DNA of 64,000 nt from Panicum virgatum (taxonomy: Eukaryota; Streptophyta; Magnoliopsida; Poales; Poaceae). This document shows, in pieces, positions 32,870-44,567 of this stretch. The translations under genes and the position numbers were made by a program. The stretch is from NCBI RefSeq assembly GCF_016808335.1, contig NC_053137.1, positions 5,903,904 to 5,967,903 on the forward strand, given 5' to 3'. The notes beneath the pieces were generated by a model. It was not told the origin of the DNA and searched no databases. It was given only the letters and a program-made list of their open reading frames with translations. Position 1 is the stretch's first letter. Each line of letters opens with the position of its first letter.

Positions 32870-35431
32870 CTACTGATCCGGCTGTCGTGGCACGGCAAGG
32901 AAGCGGTCCGGGTCGTCATCGTCGTCGTCGTCGGACGGTGAACCCTCGGTGACAGACGGGAGCTGCTGGTCAGAACTGCCTGCTGGATCTGAAGTGATTG
33001 GGGGTGTAGCTGTGGTAGAGGCTCTCATGCTAGCACTGCCTGGGAGAGGATCCGTAGATGTGGTAACCGGCTCAGCAGATGAAGTGTCAACATCTGACGT
33101 AGTGAGTGCTGAAGCTGCCGGCTGTGTCGACTGCTGAAGTAAGGACCCCTCTCCTCCTCCCCCTGAAAGTAGTGTCTGTGGAACGACGGGGAGAGCGACG
33201 GTCGACGGTGAGTCCTGGAAGAGTGTAGTCGCTGGCAGTGGCGAGAACAGTGGACGACTTGCAGACCCAAGTAGTGCAGACATCGAGAACGTGGTCTCCG
33301 GTGTCGCTGAGAGAGCAGGAGCTGCAGTAGTAACTGGAGGAGGAGCTGGTGTGACCGCAAGCTGAGGTGCTGCAACACCCTGAAGTCCTGACTGCTGCGG
33401 GGCGAGTCCGGTGTGAGAGTAAAGCTGTGAGATCATCCCGAACATTGCCATCATGCCCTGCTGCATCTGCTGGAACTGAGCGTCTGTCCTCTGAGAGACT
33501 CTGTCAATAAGCCCGACAAAACGCTCCTCGGTCGCAACCCGCTCTCGGGCGGCCTCCCTCTGTATAGCAGCAAGCTGAGCCTCATGGGCTCTCCTAGCCT
33601 CCTCCTGTGCAAGCCGGTCCTCTCTCTGTTGAGTCACGTGCTGCTGAAGAAGTGCGGTGAGATCGGACGGCTGAGACACCTGGGACTCAGAGACTGTAGC
33701 AGCAGCGGCTGACTCTGGGGCTGGCTCTCTGGACCCCCCTGCCTCGTGGTCGTGACTAGCTGGGGCTGCTGCAGGGAAGTACTCGACGTCCTCGGAGGAG
33801 TCTGACTCAAGCTCAGACCAGTGTATCTCATCATCTCCTCCGGGAAGCTGGGTCTCGGCAGCTAGCAGTGCCTCATCCTCCTGTGCCACTCGGGCCTGTG
33901 CCTCAGGCGACAACTGTGCCATGGCAGCTCTCTCTGCCTGTCTGCCCCTCCGCCGGTCCTGTGGTGCTGTTGGTCGGTACACAGGGAACCTGGGGGCCTC
34001 ATCGTGACGGTAAGGAGCGCTGATGGGTGACTCTGCTGGCACAATCATAGAACATATATAGCTGATCCAGTGCGCATAGCGAAACTGTCACACCACATTC
34101 ATCCCGTCGGTGATCACATCCTCTATCTCAGCCAGAATAAAGTCAACTATGTCAAACGGCTCGTGAGTGAGGATGTGTAGAAGCAGGAGCTGCTGCAGTC
34201 CTGTAAACCCCTCTGGGTAGCCACTCCTCGGTAGCAAAGTCCTCCAGAGTGCCATGTGTACTGCGTATGCCTCTGGGGTCAGCAGGCTGGGAACTCTGGC
34301 GTAGGAGGCAGGGAACGGCTGGCGGAAGCACTGAGAGATCGCCTCGTGAGAAGGTGCAATCCCGCCAATCATCGCCCTGCGGGGTGGGTCTGAGTCCCCG
34401 TAAACCATCTCGTGCAGAGAGACGTCAACCAAGTCAACTCCAAGTATCCCTGCTATAGTCGCCCTGGACAGACCAAAGACCTGGCCTCCAAACACGAAGT
34501 GTACTGCTCTGCGCTCTGGAGCTATCCAAGCTGTGGCATAGAACACTCTGACCCAGTCCTCGATAAATCTGTTCGGCTCTATCTGGAGTAACCTGGGCAG
34601 GCCTCTGAAGTGAGCGAAGTGCTCTCTGACGTCTGCTCCCCCTGCGGCTGTCCTCAGTGACACCCAGTCAAGCACTCTGTGTGGGAAGATCCTGTGGCCC
34701 CGCCTCTGGTAGGTCTCGTAGAAGCTGGCCTGAAGAAATGTCCAGAACCTACGATCGACCCTGCTGTCACGGGTCACGGGGAACCAGTCCTCCTCCTGAA
34801 CACTCCACCTGAGCCTCTTGACCTTCGCCGCATTGGCCTTGGTCAAGTTCTGGAGCAGTACACCTGGCTCCAGACGCACAACAGTGTCCATACAGAACAC
34901 TGCGCGCTCGGCCTCTAGGGCCTCGGCTCTACGAGCTGCTGCTGCTGCTGCTGCGGACGTACGAGGCTCCTGTGGCTGGTGACCTCCTCGCGTCCTCGGT
35001 CCAGTGCGACGCTCGGTCGCTGGAGAAGACTCTCCTGCTGGGGACGTCTGCCGAGTGCGGCCAGAACGTCATAGAGTCGGTGACTCCTGTGTGCCCTGCC
35101 CCTGTGACTGCTCAGACTGTGCTGCATCTGAATCTGAAGCTGAGTGATCTGACTCTGCAGCTGTCGGCTCCCCCTCAGACGTATCACCCTCAGTCTGCTG
35201 TGTAGTGGCCCTGGTGGCCTTGGCACCTCTGACTCGGCCCATACCTCGGCCTCTGCCCCTGCCCCTGGCTGGCGGACCCCTGATCGCGAACGGGCGAGCA
35301 CGGCCTGACGCCTGCTCCTCGGCGGCCTTGGCCACCATCTCGACCCTCTCGGCCTCTCTCTCTGCGCGAGTCCGCTTGCGGACAGGCTTCTCCACAACCA
35401 CCTCCTTCCCCTTCCTCTTTTCACGTCCCAT
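32870..35431 (-). pseudogene. Sirevirus extra (env-like) ORF, about 854 codons with two nonsense codons
   Basis: From the ATG at 35431 (MGREKRKGKEVVVEKP) a single frame runs to the stop at 32870, broken only by TGA at 35071-35069 and TGA at 34090-34088. The first third is basic then Ala/Ser/Glu-rich. The middle third (to about 34.09 kb) is a globular region (RRFWTFLQASFYETYQRRGH, VHFVFGGQVFGLSRATIAGI) that resembles the plant putative transposon domain often named Transposase_32; that is from memory. The last third is low complexity with a glutamine/arginine-rich coiled coil and an acidic tail with eight Asp in a row. I see no signal peptide or clear membrane anchor, so the env label rests on position only. 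Confidence 0.65.
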
Positions 35432-35865
35432 CTCAACCAGGCAAAAACTCAAACACCTGGTGCGCAAGGCGTGAATGTGTACTGTGGCTGCGGCGAGTGG
35501 CGTGGAGGCGCGGCTGCAGCGTGTGGCGTGGATGCACGGCTTCGTGGGCGTCGGTCGTGGGCGGTGCTGGTGCACGGGCGGCGCAGGTGTACGGGCGGCA
35601 CGCGGAGGCGGCGACTGCAGCGTGGATGAACGGGCGGCGCAGGCGAGACGGCTCTGGCGAGTGGCGCACGGCTGCGCACGGGAGTGCAGAGCGCGGCGGC
35701 TGCGGCGTGGCGGTGACGGCGTGAATCGGCGGCGGCGGTGGCGGCGTGAATCGGCGGCGGCGGCTCGAGTTGGGATGAATCGGGGGAAACAGAGGAAGAA
35801 AGAAACCGGCAGCGGGCATAAGACACATATATGACAGGTGGGTCCCGCGCTTTCCTTTAACACTG

Positions 35866-36175
35866 GTTGATCCGACGCTTAGGGTATGAACGCCGGTTGA
35901 TTGCATCGGTGCAGTTCACCCGAGACTCCAGCAGAAATTAATCTGAACGCCGGTTGATCCGATGATTTGCAAATTGAACTCGCCGTTGAACGCTGCTAAC
36001 ACCGGTTGATTGATAGGTCAGATCTGTGTTACGTTCACCGGTTGATCCGATGCTCCGAAATTTGTATACGCCGGTTGAACGCCTGGTTTGACTGAGCTGA
36101 GGCTGAAACTTAGTAACGCCGGTTAAACCGATGGGTATAGATCTGTTCAGCGTCGGTTTAACCGATGAAGCCAAA
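35866..36175 (-). repeat. Internal palindrome cluster between RT and the extra ORF
   Basis: At least seven sites of the type CGCCGGTTGATCCGATG or CGTCGGTTTAACCGATG occur within 310 bp. They are the same motif as the LTR arrays but with more variation, and lie just upstream of the start of the extra ORF in element orientation. The following 36176-36790 holds no frame. Confidence 0.65.
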
Positions 36176-36794
36176 AACCCCTCACTCTTCTATGCTAAGT
36201 CCAATAAACTTATAAAATTCAACTAAACTCAAGTTAATGGACTTGCATAGGCGACTTTACCCCTGAAAGCAAAATAGGAAAGCACACTTGCTTAAATAAT
36301 TTTCTTTTTCAAACACAAGGAAAAGCCGCAAGAGAGACAAAGCGCCAAATAAAATGTATGAGCCATGTCATAGGAATATTGAAGATAGAAAGCTTCAAAC
36401 TCATCATGACATTGCTCACTAGGCAATAATGCACCTAACACTTTGCTCTTTTCACTTTTCATGAATTAAGATCTTGTATATGAAACAAGTCTCATTTTCA
36501 TCAAGTGATCTTCTTTGTGACCCTTACGCATGCAATGATAATGCAAACTACAACCACATGCGAAAGTAAAGTAATCATGAAGTGCACATCTATATGACAA
36601 GAAATGCATAACAAGAAATTAAATTCTACTTGTCAAGTTTGAACCCACGAGAAGCTTCTTCATGATGAGCCTTTCTACAAGCCTAGAGGAAAACAAGTGG
36701 ACCACCACCTCTAGCTAAACCCTTACTCATCACTATCTTACCATGGTTAGACAAGTGTCCTATATGTATGCATTTTTCTATATGACAAGGCAAC

Positions 36795-38288
36795 TTACAT
36801 GACGTTTGCCGCATCTAACACATTAAGCTCATTCCTTAGCCTAACAAAGGTACTCTCGTCTAATGGTTTTGTGAAGATATCCGCCAATTGCTCCTCAGAT
36901 CTCACACCTTGAAGAGATATGTCTCCTTTGGCTTCGTGATCACGCAAGAAATGATGGCGAATATCAATGTGCTTTGTGCGAGAGTGTTGAACCGGATTCT
37001 TGGCAATTTTTACGGCACTTTCATTGTCACAAAGGAGTGGGATCCTATCTAGTTTCACACCAAAGTCCAAAAGGGTTTGCTTCATATATAGGATTTGGGC
37101 ACAACATGCACCGGCCGCTATATATTCTGCTTCCGCGGTGGACAAAGCCACGGAATTTTGCTTCTTACTCGACCAAGAAACTAGAGAACGCCCAAGCAAG
37201 TAGCAACCCCCGGAGGTACTCTTGCGATCCACACGGCTTCCGGCAAAATCCGAATCCGAGTATCCCAAGAGATCTAAGCTAGCGCCTTTGGGGTACCACA
37301 AGCCTATGCTAGGGGTGTGCTTGACATACCGAAGGATCCTATTCACAGCCGAGAGGTGTGATTCCTTTGGGTTTGCTTGAAAGCGGGCACACAAGCACAC
37401 ACTAAACATTATATCGGGCCTAGATGCGGTAAGGTAAAGCAAAGACCCTATCATAGAACGATAGAGGGATTGATCAATCGGTTTACCGTCCACATCCAAG
37501 TCGAGATGCCCATTAGTTGCCATGGGTGTCTTGATTGGCTTGCACTCATCCATCTTGAACTTCTTCAAGATATCTTTAGTATACTTTTCTTGATGGATGA
37601 ATGTCCCTTCCTTCATTTGTTTGACTTGAAAACCAAGGAATAAGGTCAATTCGCCAATCATGGACATCTCGAATTCCCTAGACATCATGGTAGCAAACTC
37701 ATGGCTTAGTAAATCATTAGTTGAGCCAAAGATAATATCGTCAACATAAATTTGACAAATGAAAAGATCCCCGTTGACGTCTTTTGTGAACAAAGTGGTG
37801 TCCACCCTCCCGATCTTGAAGCCTTGCATGATTAGGAAGTCACGAAGCCTCTCATACCAAGCCCTTGGAGCTTGTTTGAGCCCATAGAGTGCCTTGTGCA
37901 ACCTATAAATATGGTTAGAATTCCTCGGATCTTCAAACCCGGGAGGTTGCTCAACATAAACAAGTTCATTAATAACGCCATTTAAGAAAGCACTTTTCAC
38001 ATCCATTTGATACAACTTAATGTTATGATGTGAAGAGTAAGCAAGAAGGATACGGATAGCTTCAAGTCTTGCGACCGGAGCAAAAGTTTCACCAAAATCC
38101 AAACCTTCGACTTGAGAGAACCCTTTTGCCGCAAGTCTTGCTTTGTTGCGTATCACCACCCCATGTTCATCTTGCTTGTTTTGAAAGACCCACTTTGTGC
38201 CGATGATGTTCTTGTCTTTCGGAGGAGCTTCGAGGACCCAAACTTCATTACGGGTGAAGTTGTTCAATTCTTCTTGCATGGCCATCAC
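36795..38288 (-). pseudogene. Sirevirus reverse transcriptase and RNase H
   Basis: This 497-residue frame starts mid-polyprotein. RT shows [39 protein letters not shown] and the catalytic YVDD at residues 181-184. RNase H follows with D345 (GYSDSDFAG), E386 (STAEAEY) and the KHIDIRHHF end. It is in the same frame as the integrase part upstream, from which it is separated by two TAA codons (at 38478-38480 and about 38415-38417). All catalytic residues are kept. Confidence 0.9.
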
Positions 38289-38477
38289 CCAATCCGAGTC
38301 CTCAAGCGCTTCCTCTATGCTAGTGGGTTCAATACAAGAAACAAACGAGTGATGTTCGCAAAATGAAGCATGCTTAGAGCGAGTTCTTACTCCCTTTGAA
38401 GGACTACCAATGATTTAACCAATTGGATGATCCTTGGAGATGCGACCATGCTTCACTAGCGGTACTTGCGTGGATGC

Positions 38478-40061
38478 TTATTGGGGTGGATCATGGGTGA
38501 CTTGTGCTTGTGGTGGAACACTTTGCTCTTCTTGTTCTTGGACTTGGGGTGTTGGTGTTGGCACATCTTCTTGAGGTAGTGGATCATCTTTTTCTTGATC
38601 TTCATCCACTTGGGGCGCTGTAGAGGTGCTTGGTGTAGATGAGGAAGGTCCTCCCCCTTGATCATTTCCTTCATGCACCTCTTCTGGCTTGATATCCCCA
38701 ATGGACATATTCTTCAAAGCTTCATCAATCTCTTCATCACCTACATTTTCATAGCCAACAACCTCCTCTTGGGAGCCATTAGATTCATCAAACTCCACAT
38801 CACATGTTTCTTCAACTAACCCGGAGGTTTGATTGAATACTCTATATGCTTTGGAGTTTGATGCATAACCAAGAAAGAAACCTTCATCACATCTACTCTC
38901 AAACTTACCGAGCCTTTTCTTCTTATAGATGAAGCATTTGCAACCAAAGACTCGAAAGTAGGATATATTTGGTTTCTTCCCGGTGATGAGCTCATATGGA
39001 GTTTTCTTGAGGAGTCGGTGGGGATACACTCGGTTGGATGCATGACACGCCGTGTTGATTGCTTCCGCCCAAAACTTCTCGGATGTGCCATAATCATCCA
39101 ACATTGCTCTTGCTAGGGTGATGAGTGTCTTGTTCTTTCTTTCCACTACTCCATTTTGTTGAGGCGTGTAGGTGGCGGAAAACTCATGCTTGATTCCCTC
39201 TTCATCGCACCATTCTTCAATCTTCATATTCTTGAACTCGGTGCCGTTGTCACTCCGGATCTTCACAATTGGGGAGTTGTACTCCCTTTGAGCTCTTCTT
39301 GCAAATGTCTTGAAGATTTCCGGAGTTTCACCCTTATCGCCTAGAAACATGACCCAAGTGTAACGTGAAAAATCATCAACGATTACTAGGCAATAGAGGT
39401 TACCACCAATGCTCTTGTATGTTGTTGGACCAAAGAGATCCATGTGTAGTAGCTCGAGCGGCTTGGAGGTAGACAACATCGTCTTGATGGGATGATGTAT
39501 TGCAACTTGCTTCCCGGCTTGACATGCTTTGCATAACTTGTTCTTGTCAAAAGTGACGTCCTTCAAGCCGGTGATCATCCCTCTCTTGTGGGCTTTCTTA
39601 AGATTGCTCATGCCAATATGAGCAATTCTTCTATGCCAAAGCCACCCAAGAGACGACTTGGTGAAGAGGCATGTCATGGTGCTTGTTTGCTTTGAAGAGA
39701 AATCCACTAAATAGATGTTGCCATGCCTAAACCCTGTGAATACCATTGACTTGTCTTCTTCAAGAGTTACTACAACACCATTCTTGTCAAAAGTACACGT
39801 TAGTCTAAGATCACATAATTGAGCAATAGAAATAAGATTGAAACTAAGTGCTTCTACAAACAAGACATTAGAAATAAATAAATCTTTTGAAATTGCTATT
39901 CTACCCAAACCTAAAACTTTCCCCCTTGAGTTATCACCATAGGTGAAATGTTCATGATCGCCGGGGTCTTCAAGAGAGGTGAACATGCTATCATTGCCGG
40001 TCATGTGTTGAGAGCAACCGCTATCAAGTACCCAATGTTTTCCACCGGCTTTGTAGTTCAC
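38478..40061 (-). pseudogene. Sirevirus protease and integrase
   Basis: The frame begins with the protease (WVLDSGCSQHMTG, D13), then the H-H-C-C zinc site (H143, H148, C177, C180) and the integrase core D208 (HMDLFG), D271 (SDNGTEF) and E308 (VVERKN). A Ser/Pro/Gln-rich linker ends at a TAA. It is not in frame with the preceding Gag part, so a frame change near 40.07 kb is needed to make a Gag-Pol fusion. Confidence 0.9.
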
Positions 40062-40077
40062 CTACACACATGAGAAT

Positions 40078-41109
40078 TCACTTTTGAGTTTTAGGAACCC
40101 AAACAAGCTTTGGGCCTTGCACATGTGTGACAAGAGCTTTTGGGACCCAAAGTTGCTTGGGGAGCTTCTTCTTTGACTCCTTAGCAATTTTGCCAATGAA
40201 ATTGGCCTTCACCTTGCCCTTCACTTTACTCAAGAGAAAATGGTTATTTTGAAACATTGATGAGTAATTCTTGGGTAATTTAGGAAGAGGACGTGATGGT
40301 AAAGTGCACTCCCTAGTGTGGTGCCCGGTGACTTGGCAATGTTGCCAATATGAACCAACTTCCTTGATGAAGCTAGTCTTGATCTCCGGAGAAGGAGTAG
40401 TGCCTTGACTTGGCTCCGGAAATGAACCAAGACCTCTTTTGCCATAGTCACGTGCATTGTTGAAGAGAATTTCCTTGTGGATGTATTCTCCTCTTGAGAG
40501 CTTCTCCACACTACTCTTGAGGCTTGCCACTTGATCCATCAATTCCTTTTCCCTAGAAGGAGCAAGCTTGGGCACAATATTAGTGGCATTAGCATTAATG
40601 AGTAGGTCATCACATGAAGTAGAAGCATTGACCTTTTCAATAGTTTCATGAGCAAAGTTCTCAAGACTTGGGTCAATTGCTTCATAGGCAAATTCAAGTT
40701 CTTGATACTTGTGAGCCAACTCCCTATGCTCTTGTTTGAGCTTTTTGTGGCTCTCTTCAACTTGCTTAGCAAGTACAAGTGACTCATTGTGCTTTTTAAG
40801 CAAGTCATTGTACTTACCAAGCAAGACGGAGTGGGCAAGCTCTAACTTGGCATGAGTGCTCTCAAGAATTTTGACTTTGCCCTTTTCCCTCTTGATGACG
40901 GATGTATACTCATTAATGAGGTTAGTGAATTCATAAGGATCAAGCTCTTCATCACTATCATCTTCACTATCTACCTCACATACCTTGGTGTTACCTTTTG
41001 CCATGAGGCACATAGGAGGCGGAGGTAGTGGTGGTTCTTCATTGGTGAGGGCGATGGTGACGATGTCTTCTTCATCACTTGAATCTTCGCTTGATGAGAC
41101 ATCGGTCAC
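40078..41109 (-). pseudogene. Sirevirus Gag, C-terminal part
   Basis: The 343-residue frame starts TDVSSSEDSSDEEDIV, has a long coiled coil (about residues 75-160) and a second zinc-knuckle-like block (HCQVTGHHTREC), and ends at TGA. It is in the -1 frame relative to the N-terminal part, with the change in an A7 run. Confidence 0.8.
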
Positions 41110-42188
41110 CCACTCTTTTTTTCCACCAAGAAGCTTCTCTTGGTGTGCCCTTTCTTCTTTGGGAAGAGCTTGATCTTCTTGTCATGGCTCTTCTTCTTCC
41201 CAAGTCTCTTGTTTTTGTTCTTCCTTTCTTCTTTTTCTTCATCATCGCTTGAATCATGGTGATGCTTGCTCTTGTTATCCTTGTTTCTTTTGTCCGGCTT
41301 GGGGCAATTTGGACGGATGTGACTTTTTTCTCCACAATTGTTGCAAATTTTGTTCTTTACATCCATTGGCCGGAACATTCCCTTTTTAGAGTCAAAGTTG
41401 AAACTCTTCTTATTGATCTTGTCATTCAAGCGTGTGAACTTTCTCATCATGAGAGCAAGTTCTCCATCATCTTTAACATCGGATGAGCTTTCATGATGAT
41501 CATCTTCTTCATTGCTTGAGCTTGAATCTTGCTTGATCATCTTGAGCTTGCGGGATTTGTTTGCCTTGGTCTTTAGAGCAATTGATTTGCTTGAAGTTGG
41601 CTCTTTGGACATACCAAGGATACTCATTTCATGAGCGCGAATTTCGCCCATAAGTTCTCCCACTTCCATTGTGTCAAGATTCTCCTTTTGAAGCATAGTA
41701 TTGATGATGTTATACTTGGGCTTCGGGAGGAGCATGAGAATCTTGCGATTGATGGAGGCACTGTCAATTTTGGATATTTCAAGTGCATTAATGTCCTTGA
41801 TAATGACATTCAAGCGAGAATACATATCATTGCAATTTTCATGAGCTAGCATTTTAAAGGAATCATACTTAGCTCTAAACAAGTGATATTTTTGCTCATG
41901 AACTTTTGTGGAGCCTTCATGAATTTCAATTAGTTCTTTCCAAATATCACTTGCTAAGTCCATGCCATTTACTCTAGCAAAGACTTCCTCACTAATGGCT
42001 TCGAAAATTGCATTTCTAGCCTTTGCATTCCATTTTAATTGTTCCGTGGTGGGAGTTCTGGTGAACCCGGTCTTAGTTGCCAACCACACTTCGGGGGCAA
42101 TCGCATCAAGGTATGCGGCTATACGAACTTTCCAATAAGCAAAGTTCTTGCCCTCGAAGTGAGGCGGCGAACCACCCATCTTGGCCAT
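41106..42188 (-). CDS. Sirevirus Gag, N-terminal part
   Basis: From MAKMGGSPPHFEGKNFAYWK the 360-residue frame carries the UBN2-type capsid region, a Lys/Glu-rich linker and the zinc knuckle CNNCGEKSHIRPNC (CX2CX4HX4C). It ends early at TGA (41108-41106) just after the sequence GAA AAA AAG; a -1 shift there continues into the C-terminal part. Confidence 0.85.
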   Translation of the reverse strand: MAKMGGSPPHFEGKNFAYWKVRIAAYLDAIAPEVWLATKTGFTRTPTTEQLKWNAKARNAIFEAISEEVFARVNGMDLASDIWKELIEIHEGSTKVHEQKYHLFRAKYDSFKMLAHENCNDMYSRLNVIIKDINALEISKIDSASINRKILMLLPKPKYNIINTMLQKENLDTMEVGELMGEIRAHEMSILGMSKEPTSSKSIALKTKANKSRKLKMIKQDSSSSNEEDDHHESSSDVKDDGELALMMRKFTRLNDKINKKSFNFDSKKGMFRPMDVKNKICNNCGEKSHIRPNCPKPDKRNKDNKSKHHHDSSDDEEKEERKNKNKRLGKKKSHDKKIKLFPKKKGHTKRSFLVEKKSG

Positions 42189-42230
42189 AGCTCTAGGCGG
42201 TGAGGCCTAATGATCCAAATGAGCAACGAG

Positions 42231-42242
42231 GCTCTGATACCA
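42231..42242 (-). other. Primer binding site of the Sirevirus
   Basis: In element orientation TGGTATCAGAGC follows the 5' LTR after three to four bases and matches the 3' end of initiator tRNA-Met. Confidence 0.9.
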
Positions 42243-42244
42243 AT

Positions 42245-43931
42245 TGAAAGGATCGATGGACCAAGAGGGGGGGTGAATTGGGCCTTTTTCAATTTCTAAA
42301 ACACAATTAAGCAACCTTAACCTATGCAATGCTAGTAAGGCACCAATTCACCCACCGGATAACTAAGCTACCTACACAAGCTATGAGAGATAAAAACGAG
42401 AAGTAAAGCCTAGCAAGGTAGAGCTAAGTTATGATCTCTAAGTCAAGCACATGAATAAATTGCATGAAAGAAAATGCTTGAATAAAGAGAGTGGACAAGA
42501 GACGACCGGATTTTTTCCCGTGGTATCGATGTGTTGGCACACACCCCTAATCCACGTTGTGACACTCACAAAGAGTCTTGTCACCTCCCAAGTCACCGAG
42601 ACGAGGGCGCTCACTAAGAGTCTCTGTTCACCATCCCGGCGTGGTGGAGATCAAGCCACGTACAATCTTCTTCTCCGGGCTCCCACAATCCTTGGCAAGC
42701 TCCGCGAGAAACACCTCGATCACCAAGATCGCCTAGGTGATGCCAATCACCAAGAGTAACAAGCTAAGGCCTTCACTTGAGCAAGAGCCGATCACCAAGA
42801 ACGGATGCACACAAGCTTCTCTCTACTCAAGTCCTTAATCTTGCTTCTTGATTGATTGAATGAACAAGTATGCGAAAGATGAAGCTCAATGTGGCTCTTG
42901 ACTATAGTATGAGTGTTTGGATGTTGTCTGGTGTCAAGAGTGGCAAAATGACCCATTGGAGGGGTATATATAGGCAGCTCACACGAATAGAGCCGTTGGA
43001 GAAAAGCTGCCAGAAAACTGCGTAGCGCCGGTTAATCCGATGTCCCTCCAATAGCCAGCGTCGGTTTAACCGATGAATGTAAACTGCCTCTTCTGAAAAC
43101 TAGCCGTTACAACTTGGGCAGATTAACCGACGTAGCATCGGTTTAACCGGTGAGTGTAGTTGTCCACTGATCAACTGAAAAACCAAGTCTCTGGACAACT
43201 GCACCGACGTTAACTCAAACCTATCGTCGGTTTAACCGGTGAGTACAACTTCTGAAATCCTTGGAAAAACCATCTCACTGGTCAATTGCACCGACGTCCC
43301 ATTTCAAACAGCGTCGGTTTAACCGGTGTATAGAACTTGAAATCCCCTGGAAAAACCAACTCTGGACTAATGCACCGATGTTAAATTCAAACACGTCGGT
43401 TTAACCGATGTATTGACTTGTCCAGACTCTGCTGACTTTGTTTAACCGACGTATAGAAAATTGGAAGCGTCGGTTAAACCGGTGTTAAAGACTTTTTCTG
43501 ATTTTGTCTTTTCTGATTTGAGTCTTGAATGAAATCCAAATATTCTTGAGATATAAGTTGAAAGCCACTTATTTGAACTTCTAGGAACCTGAGTGACCAT
43601 GGTGTGCATCCATTTTTGATTGATCATGTCCATGCTCAAGTTACTTGACCTTAACCCCTCTTAATAGTGCGACCTCTACAAAACTATAAAACCTATACTA
43701 ACCTAAGTGTCCTTCTCAGCCTTATGACACTTAGGACTAGAAAGATCCTTAGTCTTGACATAATCTTGAGTTGAATATCGAGATCGCCTTTTTGAATAAT
43801 GAAATTGAGGGGCCTCTTTTGACATATGACCAAATGAGTGATAATGATCTATTAAGCTACACAAACTCATTAGTCACAATAATGGTTGTCATTAATCACC
43901 GAAACATACCTTGAGGGCCTAGATGCTTACA
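42245..43931 (-). repeat. 5' LTR of the Sirevirus
   Basis: 1687 bp, with the TATA box at 42965-42972 and the palindrome array at about 43022-43491 upstream of it in element orientation. Confidence 0.92.
43022..43491 (-). repeat. Palindrome array in the U3 of the Sirevirus 5' LTR
   Basis: Paired sites around GTCGGTTTAACCGAC/CATCGGTTTAACCGGTG repeat about every 80 bp, each pair 15-40 bp apart. The same array is in the 3' LTR (31646-32114) and the solo LTR (14185-14645). Confidence 0.75.
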
Positions 43932-43936
43932 AGCGG

Positions 43937-44075
43937 GTCTTTGGCCGTTGTCCCGCTAGTTGGATCTGGATCCTTAGGCCAGCTTTCCATCCTTTTAAGC
44001 GTTGTTGCAGTTAACCTCCCGTGTCCTCTACCTAGACACAGTAGGAGTGGGTACCCCAGTCACGGGGTACCGACA
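43937..44075 (-). repeat. 3' LTR of the Tat-type element, proximal piece
   Basis: In element orientation it begins TGTCGGTACCCCGTGACTGG at 44075, preceded by the polypurine stretch GGGCCTGGGGGCCAC (44090-44076). It continues at 30870 beyond the Sirevirus. Confidence 0.7.
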
Positions 44076-44567
44076 GTGGCCCCCAGGCCCACCTCGGGGG
44101 AGGTACGAACTCGCAGGTGGGGCCACTATCGTGACGTGTCTCCGTGCAACTTGGTTGCATCGGTATACTGCGATGCACAGTGGAAGTCTTGTCCTTTATT
44201 CTCCATCAATCGGTTTCTGCCTATTTGCGCCTCTACGGCTTACTGACCCATGGCCCCCACACGTAGTGGTGTACCTGGTCATGCGCATGTGCAGCCGGGG
44301 TAAATGGGATTTTACCCCAGCGCAGTTCCCGAAAAGATGGGTGAGGGCTGTGCGTTTCACGCACGCGTCTAATCGGATTCCATCTTGACCCCGCATCATG
44401 GCTCGTGCGACGGTTCAGTTCATGCCATCTTTCACCGCTACTGGCTACCCCTTTTCATGACAGGTGGCCCTAGGCCCCTCTAGTCATAGTCTGGGTCACC
44501 AGTGCTCGATGTGAGCGTAACCTGACGCTTTTGCGTGACGGTTCGGGGCCGCGTGGGAGAGCCAGGC

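Larger units (their letters stand above)
30871..43931 (-). mobile_element. Complete Sirevirus-type copia retrotransposon (13.06 kb)
   Basis: Two 1687-bp LTRs, a perfect target duplication AGCGG (30866-30870, 43932-43936), a tRNA-Met primer site and a polypurine tract define the element. On the minus strand it encodes Gag, protease-integrase, RT-RNase H and then a long extra ORF before the 3' LTR, the position of the env-like gene of some Sireviruses. By eye the LTRs differ at about 13 positions with no indel (about 0.8%), which at 1.3e-8 substitutions per site per year is roughly 0.3 million years. It has a frameshift in gag and four nonsense codons, so this copy cannot move by itself. Confidence 0.93.

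Noticed and set aside
35475..35834. Plus-strand frame over the start of the Sirevirus third ORF
   Set aside because: GC-rich antisense shadow without motif; the minus strand carries the continuous frame and element context.
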